From the NCBI GenBank assembly GCA_018267875.1, contig JAFDXP010000067.1, forward strand, positions 1 to 64,000: a DNA stretch of 64,000 bases. The letters run 5' to 3'. Each line of letters starts with the position of its first letter. Position 1 is the stretch's first letter. Source of the DNA: Bacteroidota bacterium. GTDB taxonomy: Bacteria > Bacteroidota > Bacteroidia > Chitinophagales > Chitinophagaceae. This document shows positions 34,894 to 43,545 of the stretch, in pieces. The notes under the pieces are model-generated. The model was not told the origin of the DNA. It did no database searches and was given only the letters and a program-made list of their open reading frames with translations. The translations under genes and the position numbers were made by a program.

Positions 34894-36833
34894 ATCGTGC
34901 TTTAGGATTGCTGCTTTATACTTTGTTTTCTTTCACTGTAATGATTTCAAAGGCACAAACCAATTGCAACAAGGTGCAGCAACAAATAAGCTATGCAAAG
35001 ACAACAGTTGCCAATTTGCAAGAAGACGATTATGATGTGCAATACGTAAAATTGGATTTGAAGGTATCCAATGTATCTACTGCCATTGCAGGATCAGCCA
35101 CTACCATAGCCAAAGTAGTTGCCCCATTTCTTATGGATTACTTTTTTGAATTGAGCAATCAATTGACAATAGATTCTGCTCTGGTAAATGGACAAAAGTT
35201 GATGGCCGTATCAGTAGCACCTTATGTTTGGAGGGTTTCTTTACCTACCGGACTTACACAGAATTCAATTTTTTACGTTAACATCTATTATCATGGTTCG
35301 CCTTCAGGTGGAACCGGCTTTTTCACGAATGGGTTGTTACAACAAACCGATGGAATCTATGGTGTTTCTGTAACACACACGGTAAGTGCAGCCATACATA
35401 GTCGAGATTGGTGGCCTTGCAAACAATCGCTTACCGACAAAATAGACTCTGCTGACATTTGGATAACAGTGCCTAACGGGCTTAAAGTAGCAGGTAATGG
35501 CTTGTTGAAAAATATTACAGCTCAACCTACCGGAAACCGCTATGAATGGGCATCTCGATATCCAGCTGATTATTATTTATTATCGTTTGCAGTTGCCCCT
35601 TATACGGAATACAATTATCAAATGCACTTTTCAGGGAGCACAGATTCGATGTTGATTCAAAATTATCTGTACAATGTGCCATCCATTTTACAACAACATC
35701 AAGGGCAATTAGATTCTCTTGCTCAGTTGATCAATTATTTTTCAAGCCTATTTGGAAGATATCCCTTTTACAAAGAGAAATTTGGTGTTTGCATGACTCC
35801 TTTAGCCGGTGGAATGGAAAACCAAACAATGGTTTCGTTAGGTTCACTAGATATTCAATTGATGGCACATGAACTTTCGCATCAATGGTGGGGGGACAAT
35901 GTAACTTGTCAATCGTTAGCTGACATGTGGCTAAACGAAGGCTGGGCAACCTATTGTGAACAACTTTTCTTAGAACATTTTAGAGGAGCAGTAGCAGCAA
36001 AAGCACAACGAACATCCGTATTTAATGATATTTTGCTTACAAACATTGGCTCCGTTTATGTAGATGACACTACTCAAGAAGGTCGAATTTATAGTTCTCG
36101 ATTTACTTACAACAAAGGTGCAGCAGTTGCACACATGCTTCGTTATGTAGTGAATAACGATGCCCTATATTTTCTGGGTCTAAAGAACTATCATCAACAA
36201 TTCAAGTTTTCAACTGCCACTACAAACGATCTGAAAAATGTTATGAATCAGGCTACAGGCTTGAGTCTTGATACCTTTTTTCAACAATGGATTTTTGGCG
36301 AGGGATTTCCTAAACACAACATCAGTTGGGCGCAAAGTGGAAATAATGTAGTGGTAAAATTGGATCAATTTGGTAGCAAGCCATCATCTGTTTCGGTATT
36401 CAAAATGCCGATTGACATACAGCTCAAATCCGCATCGGGCGACACTTTGATTCGAGTGATGAATGATCGTGCAACACAGTATTATGTTTTCCAATGGAAT
36501 CCACAAATGAACGGAATTGTATTAGACCCAAACGATCAAATTTTGAATAAAGTGCTTTCTATTTCTAACGACAATAGCATTTTAGACATCCAGGCAATCA
36601 ACGAGCTACCCATTCAAATATTCCCAAACCCAAGCTTAGACTACTGGACTGTTCAACATATAAAACCCGGCACTTTGCTTAAATTGTTTGACGTAACAGG
36701 AAAATTGCTTTTTCAGAAAACTGCCCAAAGCGATAGCTACAATATTCCTTCAAAATCCTTGCTTGGAGGAGTTTACACACTTCAAGTATGGGTTAACAAC
36801 ACACTTAGGAGTTATCAACTGATTAGGCAATAA
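34872..36833 (+). CDS. Secreted M1-family aminopeptidase with type IX sorting domain (copy 2)
   Basis: The 653-residue protein is clearly a paralogue of the preceding one along its whole length ('DWWPCKQSLTDKIDSADIWITVP' is nearly identical). The signal peptide ends near 'MISKAQ'. The zinc site is HELSH (H333, E334, H337) with E356 in 'WLNEGWATY'. The motif 'GGMENQTM' keeps the canonical Asn. The C-terminal sorting domain reads 'QIFPNPSLDYWTVQ' and 'LLGGVYTLQVWVN'. The start lies inside the upstream gene (ATG 34872, out of frame with it). Both copies keep all zinc and catalytic residues, so both are probably active with different preferences. Confidence 0.92.
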   Translation: METHQTINRALGLLLYTLFSFTVMISKAQTNCNKVQQQISYAKTTVANLQEDDYDVQYVKLDLKVSNVSTAIAGSATTIAKVVAPFLMDYFFELSNQLTIDSALVNGQKLMAVSVAPYVWRVSLPTGLTQNSIFYVNIYYHGSPSGGTGFFTNGLLQQTDGIYGVSVTHTVSAAIHSRDWWPCKQSLTDKIDSADIWITVPNGLKVAGNGLLKNITAQPTGNRYEWASRYPADYYLLSFAVAPYTEYNYQMHFSGSTDSMLIQNYLYNVPSILQQHQGQLDSLAQLINYFSSLFGRYPFYKEKFGVCMTPLAGGMENQTMVSLGSLDIQLMAHELSHQWWGDNVTCQSLADMWLNEGWATYCEQLFLEHFRGAVAAKAQRTSVFNDILLTNIGSVYVDDTTQEGRIYSSRFTYNKGAAVAHMLRYVVNNDALYFLGLKNYHQQFKFSTATTNDLKNVMNQATGLSLDTFFQQWIFGEGFPKHNISWAQSGNNVVVKLDQFGSKPSSVSVFKMPIDIQLKSASGDTLIRVMNDRATQYYVFQWNPQMNGIVLDPNDQILNKVLSISNDNSILDIQAINELPIQIFPNPSLDYWTVQHIKPGTLLKLFDVTGKLLFQKTAQSDSYNIPSKSLLGGVYTLQVWVNNTLRSYQLIRQ

Positions 36834-36870
36834 CAAACCTAAAAGGGGAAAAGAAAAACGACCTACAAGC

Positions 36871-37737
36871 ATGGTATTAGAGCATTTTGACGCACTCGTT
36901 CGACAAATATCCCATCAGCCTTGGGCATCGCTAACAATTGTACTCAATTTGATTCTGATAGAAAGCTTACTATCGGTTGATAACGCGGCTGTATTAGCCA
37001 CCATGGTGTTGGATTTGCCAAAAGATCAAAGAAAAAAAGCCTTAAAGTACGGCATTTTAGGTGCTTATTTATTTAGAGGAATTTGTTTGCTTTTTGCTGC
37101 GTTATTGATTGAAATTTGGTGGTTTAAGCCAATAGGAGGAATTTATTTGTTGGTACTTTCATTTCGATATTTTTTTTATAAAAGGCAAGAAGAAGTACAC
37201 ACCATAGAAGAAGAATTGGAGCTAAAACACAAGAGCAAATTATATAGAAAAACACTGGGTTTATTTGGGCAATTTTGGGCAACGGTCATTTTAGTAGAGC
37301 TGATGGATCTTGCTTTTTCAATAGACAATGTAATAGCCGCTAATGCCTATTCTAAAAACATCATTCTCATTTGGGTTGGTGTGTTCATCGGTATTTTAGC
37401 AATGAGATTTGTAGCTACTGGATTTGTCAAATTGATGGAACGATATGCCTTTCTAAATACTTGTGCCTATTTGGTCATTGCCTTGTTAGGAATCAAGTTG
37501 ACGACTTCATTATTTACACATTTTTACCCTTGTTCTTCCTTTTCCTTGTTTCTTGAAGGACCTCAAGCTTGTTTGTTATCCAGAGGAAAAGACTTGGCAA
37601 TAGGTGAACATCCTCGCATTTGGGGCGACCTGATAACTTCTTTTTTATCAATTGCCATTTTTGTTGTGCCGGTACTTACTTCAATCTTATTCAACTTTCC
37701 ACATCATCAAACTGCTACTGAAAAAGAAGAAAAATAG
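36871..37737 (+). CDS. TerC-family integral membrane protein
   Basis: The 288-residue protein has about seven to eight predicted membrane helices. The two conserved TerC (PF03741) motifs with membrane Asp residues are 'LLSVDNAAVLATMVLDLP' and 'LAFSIDNVIAANAYSKN'. The family is linked to metal-ion (notably manganese) export and to loading secreted metalloenzymes with Mn. It lies 37 nt after the second M1 peptidase on the same strand, but a functional link is only speculation. The tail after the last helix is short and charged. Confidence 0.88.
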   Translation: MVLEHFDALVRQISHQPWASLTIVLNLILIESLLSVDNAAVLATMVLDLPKDQRKKALKYGILGAYLFRGICLLFAALLIEIWWFKPIGGIYLLVLSFRYFFYKRQEEVHTIEEELELKHKSKLYRKTLGLFGQFWATVILVELMDLAFSIDNVIAANAYSKNIILIWVGVFIGILAMRFVATGFVKLMERYAFLNTCAYLVIALLGIKLTTSLFTHFYPCSSFSLFLEGPQACLLSRGKDLAIGEHPRIWGDLITSFLSIAIFVVPVLTSILFNFPHHQTATEKEEK

Positions 37738-37746
37738 AGCAGTGTT

Positions 37747-38031
37747 TTATGCCTGATCAGAACCCTTACTAACAGGCTTTTTCATGATAGCATACACTTC
37801 AATAGCAAAACCAATCATCATCAGAATGGGTGCCAATGTGATTCGACGAAAACTATAAATCTCATCATAGTTAAACTTGTGCGGATCAGGGCTTTTACCT
37901 CCAGGCATTAAGGCCAGTCCGATAAATATCAACACGACACCGGCAATCATCAAAGTATAATTGCTTTTGTCAAAAAGAAAACTTTGGTTTCCCTTTGGTG
38001 CTTCCGATTGTTTGGTTTTTTTAGTAGCCAT
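37747..38031 (-). CDS. DUF3098 small membrane protein
   Basis: The 94-residue protein has two membrane helices ('LMIAGVVLIFIGLALMPGG' and 'ITLAPILMMIGFAIEVYAIM') joined by 'DPHKFNYDEIYSFRR', the signature of DUF3098. In Bacteroidota this gene commonly follows ftsX, as it does here (22-nt gap, same strand), suggesting a role near FtsX in envelope or division. The exact role is unknown. Confidence 0.88.
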   Translation of the reverse strand: MATKKTKQSEAPKGNQSFLFDKSNYTLMIAGVVLIFIGLALMPGGKSPDPHKFNYDEIYSFRRITLAPILMMIGFAIEVYAIMKKPVSKGSDQA

Positions 38032-38053
38032 TAATTGTAGTTAAAAGTAGTTT

Positions 38054-38911
38054 TTAATAAAGATCGTCAACGTGAAGTTTTAAATACTTAACAACAGAAC
38101 GATGGGTGCTTAACACTGAAATAATAATGCCCAAAATAATCATTCCCAACATCAGGGAAGTCAAGAGAGCTGGTTCATGCAAGGCTCGTAGAGATGGTAA
38201 TTGATTTTCAGCAAAGGAGATGACCATCCATAAACCCAAAACAGCAAGGAGTCCGCTGATAAAGCCATTGAGTACAGCTCGCTTGTCAAAAGGTCGGGTT
38301 ATAAACCATTGTGTTGCACCCACCATTTGCATGGTTTTGATTAGAAAGCGATTGCTAAACATAGCCAATCGAACCGTATTGTCTATGAGGATAACGACAA
38401 CGATAAACAACAAGAGTGAAATAGCTCCAAGAATGATTCCGATTTTTCTGAAATTTGCATTCATCTTTTCAACCACACCTGTAGGATAGCTCACCTCTCG
38501 AACAATGTTACTCTGTTTCACAAACTGTTCTATTCGCAAAAGACTATCAGGGTTTACATAATCTGAATAAAGCTTAAGGTTGATGGAAGAATACAAGGGA
38601 TTGAAATCTAACAATTGAGTAAAGTCCTCGCCCCATTCCTTTTCAAAATCTTTGGCGGCTTCTTCTTTTGTGGTAAGCGAAACCTCTCTTGCAAATGGTT
38701 GACCTACTAACACTTGTTTTAGTTTGTCGGCCATTTCTGGGCGAACATTATCATGCAAAACAACTTGCACTTCAATATCTTCTTTGAAAGTGCGCGTTAA
38801 GGCACGACCATTAATAACTAACCAACCCAACGTTCCTAATAAGAACAACACCAGCGACACGCCAATAATTGCATAAACATAAGATGGTTTTGATTTTTGT
38901 CCAGTTGTCAT
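38054..38911 (-). CDS. ftsX: Cell division protein FtsX
   Basis: The 285-residue protein has the FtsX topology: an N-terminal helix ('YVYAIIGVSLVLFLLGTLGWLVI'), a large periplasmic loop ('EVQVVLHDNVRPEMADKL', 'REVSYPTGVVEKMNANF') and three C-terminal helices containing 'VRLAMFSNRFLIKTMQMVGATQWFITRPF'. FtsX works with the ATPase FtsE to activate peptidoglycan hydrolases at division. ftsE is not next to it. The DUF3098 gene follows, the usual partner in this phylum. Confidence 0.92.
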   Translation of the reverse strand: MTTGQKSKPSYVYAIIGVSLVLFLLGTLGWLVINGRALTRTFKEDIEVQVVLHDNVRPEMADKLKQVLVGQPFAREVSLTTKEEAAKDFEKEWGEDFTQLLDFNPLYSSINLKLYSDYVNPDSLLRIEQFVKQSNIVREVSYPTGVVEKMNANFRKIGIILGAISLLLFIVVVILIDNTVRLAMFSNRFLIKTMQMVGATQWFITRPFDKRAVLNGFISGLLAVLGLWMVISFAENQLPSLRALHEPALLTSLMLGMIILGIIISVLSTHRSVVKYLKLHVDDLY

Positions 38912-39079
38912 TTCACACCGTAAGGTTATCGGTCAAAAATAGAAAAAAATAAGTACGCCATTCAAGCACCATTAGGAAAAATCTGATTATTCTCTTCCGC
39001 ACTTCTATTTTTAACATACTCATAGTAGCAAAACAAGCTCTATTATTTATCAATCTAAAATTCTCTTTACTTTTAGCCG

Positions 39080-40213
39080 ATGCTGGATTTACGACCATTT
39101 TTTGAAGATCGCCATTTTTTAAATGATCAACCTGAGGGTACTTATCAACCGTTTCAATGGGGTGCACAAATGCCCTACGCTACTTCTCACAATTTCGACT
39201 GGCAAGAAGCAGATATCATTATTGTTGGTTGTGGTGAAGTGCGAGGTTATTCGCCAGATGCTGAGTTTTCCTATGCGCCGGATGCTATTCGAGAACAACT
39301 TTATCAACTCTACAATTGGCACCCTGCCGTAAAAATTGTAGATGCCGGCAACATTCGAGAAGGGCTTACCATCGGCGATACTCGTGCTGCTCTTCGAACG
39401 GTTTTAGCAGCCTTGCACGAAGCCGGAAAGATGGTGATCGTACTTGGTGGTAGTCATGATTTGACGATGCAGCAATATGAAGCTTTTAAAAAAAGTAAGA
39501 CCATAATCAATGCCTCTGTGGTGGATATGTTGGTAGATCTTGATGATTCTGAAACGCTGACTGCACGCAGCTTTTTATTAGAAATGCTTTCATCGCACCC
39601 TAACTATATCCGTCACTTTAATCATATCGGTTTTCAAAGCTACTATGTTCAACCACGCATGTTAGAAACCTTAGACAAACTCCGATTTGATTTTTTTAGA
39701 TTAGGCAGAGTTCGGGAACATTTTGACGACATGGAGCCTGTATTACGCAATACCGACCTGTTTAGTTTCGACATTTCTGCTGTACGATATAGCGATGCAC
39801 CGGTCAATTCTGAAGGATCACCCAATGGCTTTACAGGTGATGAAGCTTGTATTCTTACTCGATTTGCCGGCATGAGCGAGCAACTTTCTTCTTTTGGTAT
39901 TTATGGTTATGAACCCAGAAAAGATCGTTATCGCATGACTGCAAAACTTATTGCACAAATGATTTGGTATTATTTTGATGGTTATCTGATCAGAAAAAAT
40001 GAAGCCAAACTGACCGATCACGAAGAGTTTATGGAATTCCATATAACCTTCAGCAGCAACGATACCACTTTTGTAAAAAGCAAGCGCACGAATCGTTGGT
40101 GGATGAAATTGCCAAATGGCATGTTTACTCCTTGTTCTTACAACGACTATTTGTTAGCCAGCAAAGATGAAATACCGGAGCGTTGGTTGCGAGAACAAGA
40201 ACGATTGGTATAG
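39080..40213 (+). CDS. Arginase/agmatinase-fold (ureohydrolase) protein with an altered metal site
   Basis: The 377-residue protein has the ureohydrolase core. GGSHD gives H126, the equivalent of arginase H101. The DAHxD motif reads DMLVD (D149, L151, D153), so its His is replaced by Leu. The SFDxD motif reads SFDIS (D231, S233), so its second Asp is Ser. In arginase terms the Mn-A ligands (H101, D124, D128, D232) are kept and the Mn-B ligands H126 and D234 are lost. Relatives in Bacteroidota are often annotated formimidoylglutamase; ordinary two-metal hydrolysis is doubtful here. It is followed by a strong terminator. Confidence 0.82.
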   Translation: MLDLRPFFEDRHFLNDQPEGTYQPFQWGAQMPYATSHNFDWQEADIIIVGCGEVRGYSPDAEFSYAPDAIREQLYQLYNWHPAVKIVDAGNIREGLTIGDTRAALRTVLAALHEAGKMVIVLGGSHDLTMQQYEAFKKSKTIINASVVDMLVDLDDSETLTARSFLLEMLSSHPNYIRHFNHIGFQSYYVQPRMLETLDKLRFDFFRLGRVREHFDDMEPVLRNTDLFSFDISAVRYSDAPVNSEGSPNGFTGDEACILTRFAGMSEQLSSFGIYGYEPRKDRYRMTAKLIAQMIWYYFDGYLIRKNEAKLTDHEEFMEFHITFSSNDTTFVKSKRTNRWWMKLPNGMFTPCSYNDYLLASKDEIPERWLREQERLV

Positions 40214-40633
40214 CAGAAAATGGGTTGTAATCCTAAAGAATCGTCAACAGACAATATTAACCGTTGACGATTCTTTTTATTTTTAAAAATGGATGTATTT
40301 TTAGTTCGATAGTTCTTTGTATTTAATATTTAGTACACTGTATTCTCAGTTTGCCATATCAATTATTCCAAAACTCAAATGTTTTTTTACCTATTTTATT
40401 GAAAGCTCTGTTGGCTAAATGGAGCTTAATAGAGTTTACCAAAAATGCGATTTACCCTCACACAATCCGGCTTATCTGATCCATACCAAAACGCTGTAAA
40501 TAAATAAATTAATTGCATTGTTTAGTATAAATATGTACATAGACACACTCTACCCGACCTCGAAACAGTCAAAAAGATAGAAATATACAAAACCATACTG
40601 CTGAAACTATCTATATTCTATTTCTCAAAGGTA
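40214..40633. other. Intergenic region, terminator only
   Basis: Apart from the hairpin at 40235-40276 near its left end, this AT-rich 420-bp stretch between convergent genes shows no gene, promoter or repeat that I can support. Confidence 0.55.
40235..40278 (+). terminator. Intrinsic terminator after the arginase-fold gene
   Basis: A perfect 14-bp stem AAAGAATCGTCAAC/GTTGACGATTCTTT (40235-40248 with 40263-40276) with a 14-nt loop ends in a T-run. It starts 22 nt after the stop. Confidence 0.8.
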
Positions 40634-42310
40634 TTACCATTGCTCACCTAATTTATGTAGATTTACTTGTGACCACCAATCACCATGTTGAAATAAAATG
40701 ACCATATTTTTAGGATGTTTTTTAAGGTGAAGGATATACTCGTGACCCACATCTATTATCTCTACCCTAAATAAATTATTTTCGTAACTCTTTGCCCCAT
40801 GATAGTTAAACATCCACCAACTTCCCCATTGATTTAGAGTGACCTTTAAAGTGTTACTATCCAAAATAGTTATATGAGCACCATCATAGGATGTATTCAT
40901 GTTGTAAGAAGAAATCGTGAAGACTTTTCCTTTGTTTTTAGGGTATCCAAAAAAGTTCTGTTGGTCTATAAATTCATTGTCTTCACTTGCTGGTATAATT
41001 CTAACTCCATTTAAATAGGTTGGAACATTCAACAATAAAACCGGATCATTTTGTTGCCAATGAAAATTTCTTAGTAAGCCAAATTGTATTTTTGCCGCAG
41101 CTCGCCATCTAAAAATCATTTTTTCTAATAAAAATATATTTATTGTTATATAAATAAGCGATACAACTAATGCCAATTGTCTTTTTTTAACTGTAAAAAG
41201 TAACAATGCAATTATCATGTATAGAAAAATTCCAGTTTGATAGCTTCTTCTACTATTGTAAAGTGGAAAAGTTGGATCAAATGGAATGGTAACGACTAAA
41301 GTTAGGCTACCAAATAAGATGGCTAATAGAAACAAAAATATTTGAGAACGTGAAGATAATTTTTTAAAATAAATAACCCCGAAAAATATCACCATAGAAA
41401 TAATCGTAAAGATTCCGTAGGCAATAAATGGTTTTGATAAAAAATCAAATATTAATACCCTATATTTTTCTGGTAAAAATCCTGCATCTAAACCAATATA
41501 CATAAAGTATTTTCCATATCCAGCTAAAATTTCTTGTGGCAACCAAACAAATTCATTTGTAGTTCCATAATGTGCAATCCATGTACCATAAATTATTCTG
41601 AATAATAGGAGGTGTATTAAAAATAAAAGCAGTTGAGGTATATATGCCATCCAAAATATTCGCTCACTTTGCTTTGCGGAAATCAGTTGTCGCCAACGAT
41701 AACCCATAATTAAAAACAAGGTGATAAAGGGTGTAACGTAAAATATTTCTAATGTAAAAATGCTAATTGCAAATAGGATGGATGCATAAATCGCATATTT
41801 AATTTTTTCTGTTTGTAGCAAACGTTGTACCCAAAGAATTATGCATAATTGCATCAATACTCCTATGAGATAATGATCTGTAGCCTTCCAGACAGTAATT
41901 TCAGTTATGTTGGGACTAATGAAAAAGAAAATTGCGCCTACAAATGCAGTTATAGAAGCACTTTTTAACTCAAAATCTTGAAAAAGGTTTGAAAAAAAGC
42001 GAAAAATTAGTGTAGTATTCAGTGCATGTAATCCTGTAACAAAAAGGAACCAAAACCAAGGATTGACGAAAAAAAGTTTGAAAAATAAATATCGTAGTAA
42101 CTGTGTTATTTGATACAGACTTTTCACATAGGTGTCTTCCCGATTAAGGAATGATTTAAAAGTACCGTGTAAATAGCTTTGAAGATAATTGATAAATTCT
42201 GCTACATAACCGGAATAAAATGACGGGCTATAGATGAGCATTGCAGCCACCCATAACGAAATAAATAGCCATCCATTGGTTTTTACTTTTTCTATTTTCA
42301 TTTCATGCAT
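40634..42310 (-). CDS. Polytopic membrane protein of a polysaccharide cluster, GT-C-like
   Basis: The 558-residue protein (ATG 42310, alternative ATG 42301) has about 10-11 membrane helices followed by a periplasmic tail of about 150 residues. 'LNREDTYVKSLYQITQLLRYLFFKLFFVNPWFWFLFVTGLHALNTTLIF' resembles O-mannosyltransferase-like and glycan polymerase proteins that occur with GT4 genes in this phylum. No catalytic motif can be named. It follows the GT4 gene by 58 nt on the same strand. Its AT content is higher than that of its neighbours, which may point to transfer. Confidence 0.65.
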   Translation of the reverse strand: MHEMKIEKVKTNGWLFISLWVAAMLIYSPSFYSGYVAEFINYLQSYLHGTFKSFLNREDTYVKSLYQITQLLRYLFFKLFFVNPWFWFLFVTGLHALNTTLIFRFFSNLFQDFELKSASITAFVGAIFFFISPNITEITVWKATDHYLIGVLMQLCIILWVQRLLQTEKIKYAIYASILFAISIFTLEIFYVTPFITLFLIMGYRWRQLISAKQSERIFWMAYIPQLLLFLIHLLLFRIIYGTWIAHYGTTNEFVWLPQEILAGYGKYFMYIGLDAGFLPEKYRVLIFDFLSKPFIAYGIFTIISMVIFFGVIYFKKLSSRSQIFLFLLAILFGSLTLVVTIPFDPTFPLYNSRRSYQTGIFLYMIIALLLFTVKKRQLALVVSLIYITINIFLLEKMIFRWRAAAKIQFGLLRNFHWQQNDPVLLLNVPTYLNGVRIIPASEDNEFIDQQNFFGYPKNKGKVFTISSYNMNTSYDGAHITILDSNTLKVTLNQWGSWWMFNYHGAKSYENNLFRVEIIDVGHEYILHLKKHPKNMVILFQHGDWWSQVNLHKLGEQW

Positions 42311-42367
42311 CAGGATTGCATAATTATTTACTTTTTTGAACTTTATGGATTTTATAAAATTGCAATT

Positions 42368-43489
42368 CTATAAACAGCTCATCATACTCTGCCAAAGAAC
42401 GGCAGCCGTCTGATCCCAATTGAATTTTGCAACTTGGGTTGGTGCCGCCGAAATCAGTTGAGCTCTCAGGTTTTCATCTTTATATATCTGCTCCATCTTA
42501 GCTGCAATGTCATCTACATCATTGGGATTTACCATCAAAGCAGCTTCGCCGCCCACTTCCGGCATAGAAGAAGTATTGCTGATGATGACCGGCACATGAC
42601 ATTGTAAGGCTTCCAAAATAGGAATACCAAAGCCTTCGAAAAATGAAACATAAGTCAGAGCATAAGCTCCCCCCATTACTTTTGCCAATTCAGCCACATT
42701 CAAATATCCAGTCCATTTTACATCGTCTTTAAATGGCATTGTTTCGCGCATTTCTTCTATTTCTTCAAACTTCCATGCCAGCCTTCCTACCAGCACCAAT
42801 TTCATGTTGCTACGCTGTCTTTTTTTAAAGGAAATAAAGGCTTTAAGAAGATTGAGAATATTCTTACGAGGATGCAAGGAGCCGGCATACATAAAATATT
42901 CACAGCCATCTGCATATTGACGCTTTACATCTTCTCTTTCGTCCCAAGTCAATGGTTTGTATTCTGAATGTGCACCATTGTAAGATACATCAATTTTTTC
43001 GGGCGATACGTTGTATCGCTGTGCAATGTCTGCTTTTGAAAAAGCTGACACCGTCACTATTCGTTTTGCTTTTTGAGCGTATAAGGGTGAAAATTTTCGA
43101 TAAAAAAACTTGTGGCTTGATTTGATATGGTCAGAAAAATGTTCGAATGCCAAATCATGCATAACCAAGCAGGTAGGTACTTTGGTGCGCAACGACATCA
43201 TACCATCTTGCGAAAGAAAGATATCTACTTTGTATTTACGCAACAATAAAGGAAGACTTATTTCAAACCAAGTATAAAACAAAATGGGGTGTCGAGCCTG
43301 AGGGCCAACTATGACCGGACGAACATTTGGTGCAAAAATGAAAGAAGGATCAAACGGACGATCAAAAAAAAAGATAAACTCGTGTTCGGGGTGTTGGCTA
43401 ACAATTCGCTTGAGCGTTTCGTGGGTGTACCAACCTATCCCTTCCAGTTTGCCTTTCAGCAGTAATCTTGTATTGACAGCAATGCGCAT
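42368..43489 (-). CDS. Glycosyltransferase family 4 (GT-B)
   Basis: ATG 43489 gives 373 residues (MRIAVNTRLLLKGKLEGIGWYTHE). The frame extends 17 codons upstream, but this start matches relatives. N-terminal acceptor domain 'CLVMHDLAFEHF' and 'RIVTVSAFSKADIAQRYNVSPEKIDVSYNGA' lead to the C-terminal nucleotide-sugar domain with 'YFMYAGSLHPRKNILNLLKAF', 'LVLVGRLAWK' and the EX7E motif in 'SFFEGFGIPILEALQCHVPVI'. It transfers a sugar from an NDP-sugar to a growing glycan. It is divergent from the flippase gene; the two starts are 57 nt apart. Confidence 0.92.
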   Translation of the reverse strand: MRIAVNTRLLLKGKLEGIGWYTHETLKRIVSQHPEHEFIFFFDRPFDPSFIFAPNVRPVIVGPQARHPILFYTWFEISLPLLLRKYKVDIFLSQDGMMSLRTKVPTCLVMHDLAFEHFSDHIKSSHKFFYRKFSPLYAQKAKRIVTVSAFSKADIAQRYNVSPEKIDVSYNGAHSEYKPLTWDEREDVKRQYADGCEYFMYAGSLHPRKNILNLLKAFISFKKRQRSNMKLVLVGRLAWKFEEIEEMRETMPFKDDVKWTGYLNVAELAKVMGGAYALTYVSFFEGFGIPILEALQCHVPVIISNTSSMPEVGGEAALMVNPNDVDDIAAKMEQIYKDENLRAQLISAAPTQVAKFNWDQTAAVLWQSMMSCL

Positions 43490-43545
43490 TGGCGTACAAA
43501 AATATACTTTTACATCGTACTGGCTTTCCCAAACTTTCACGGAAC

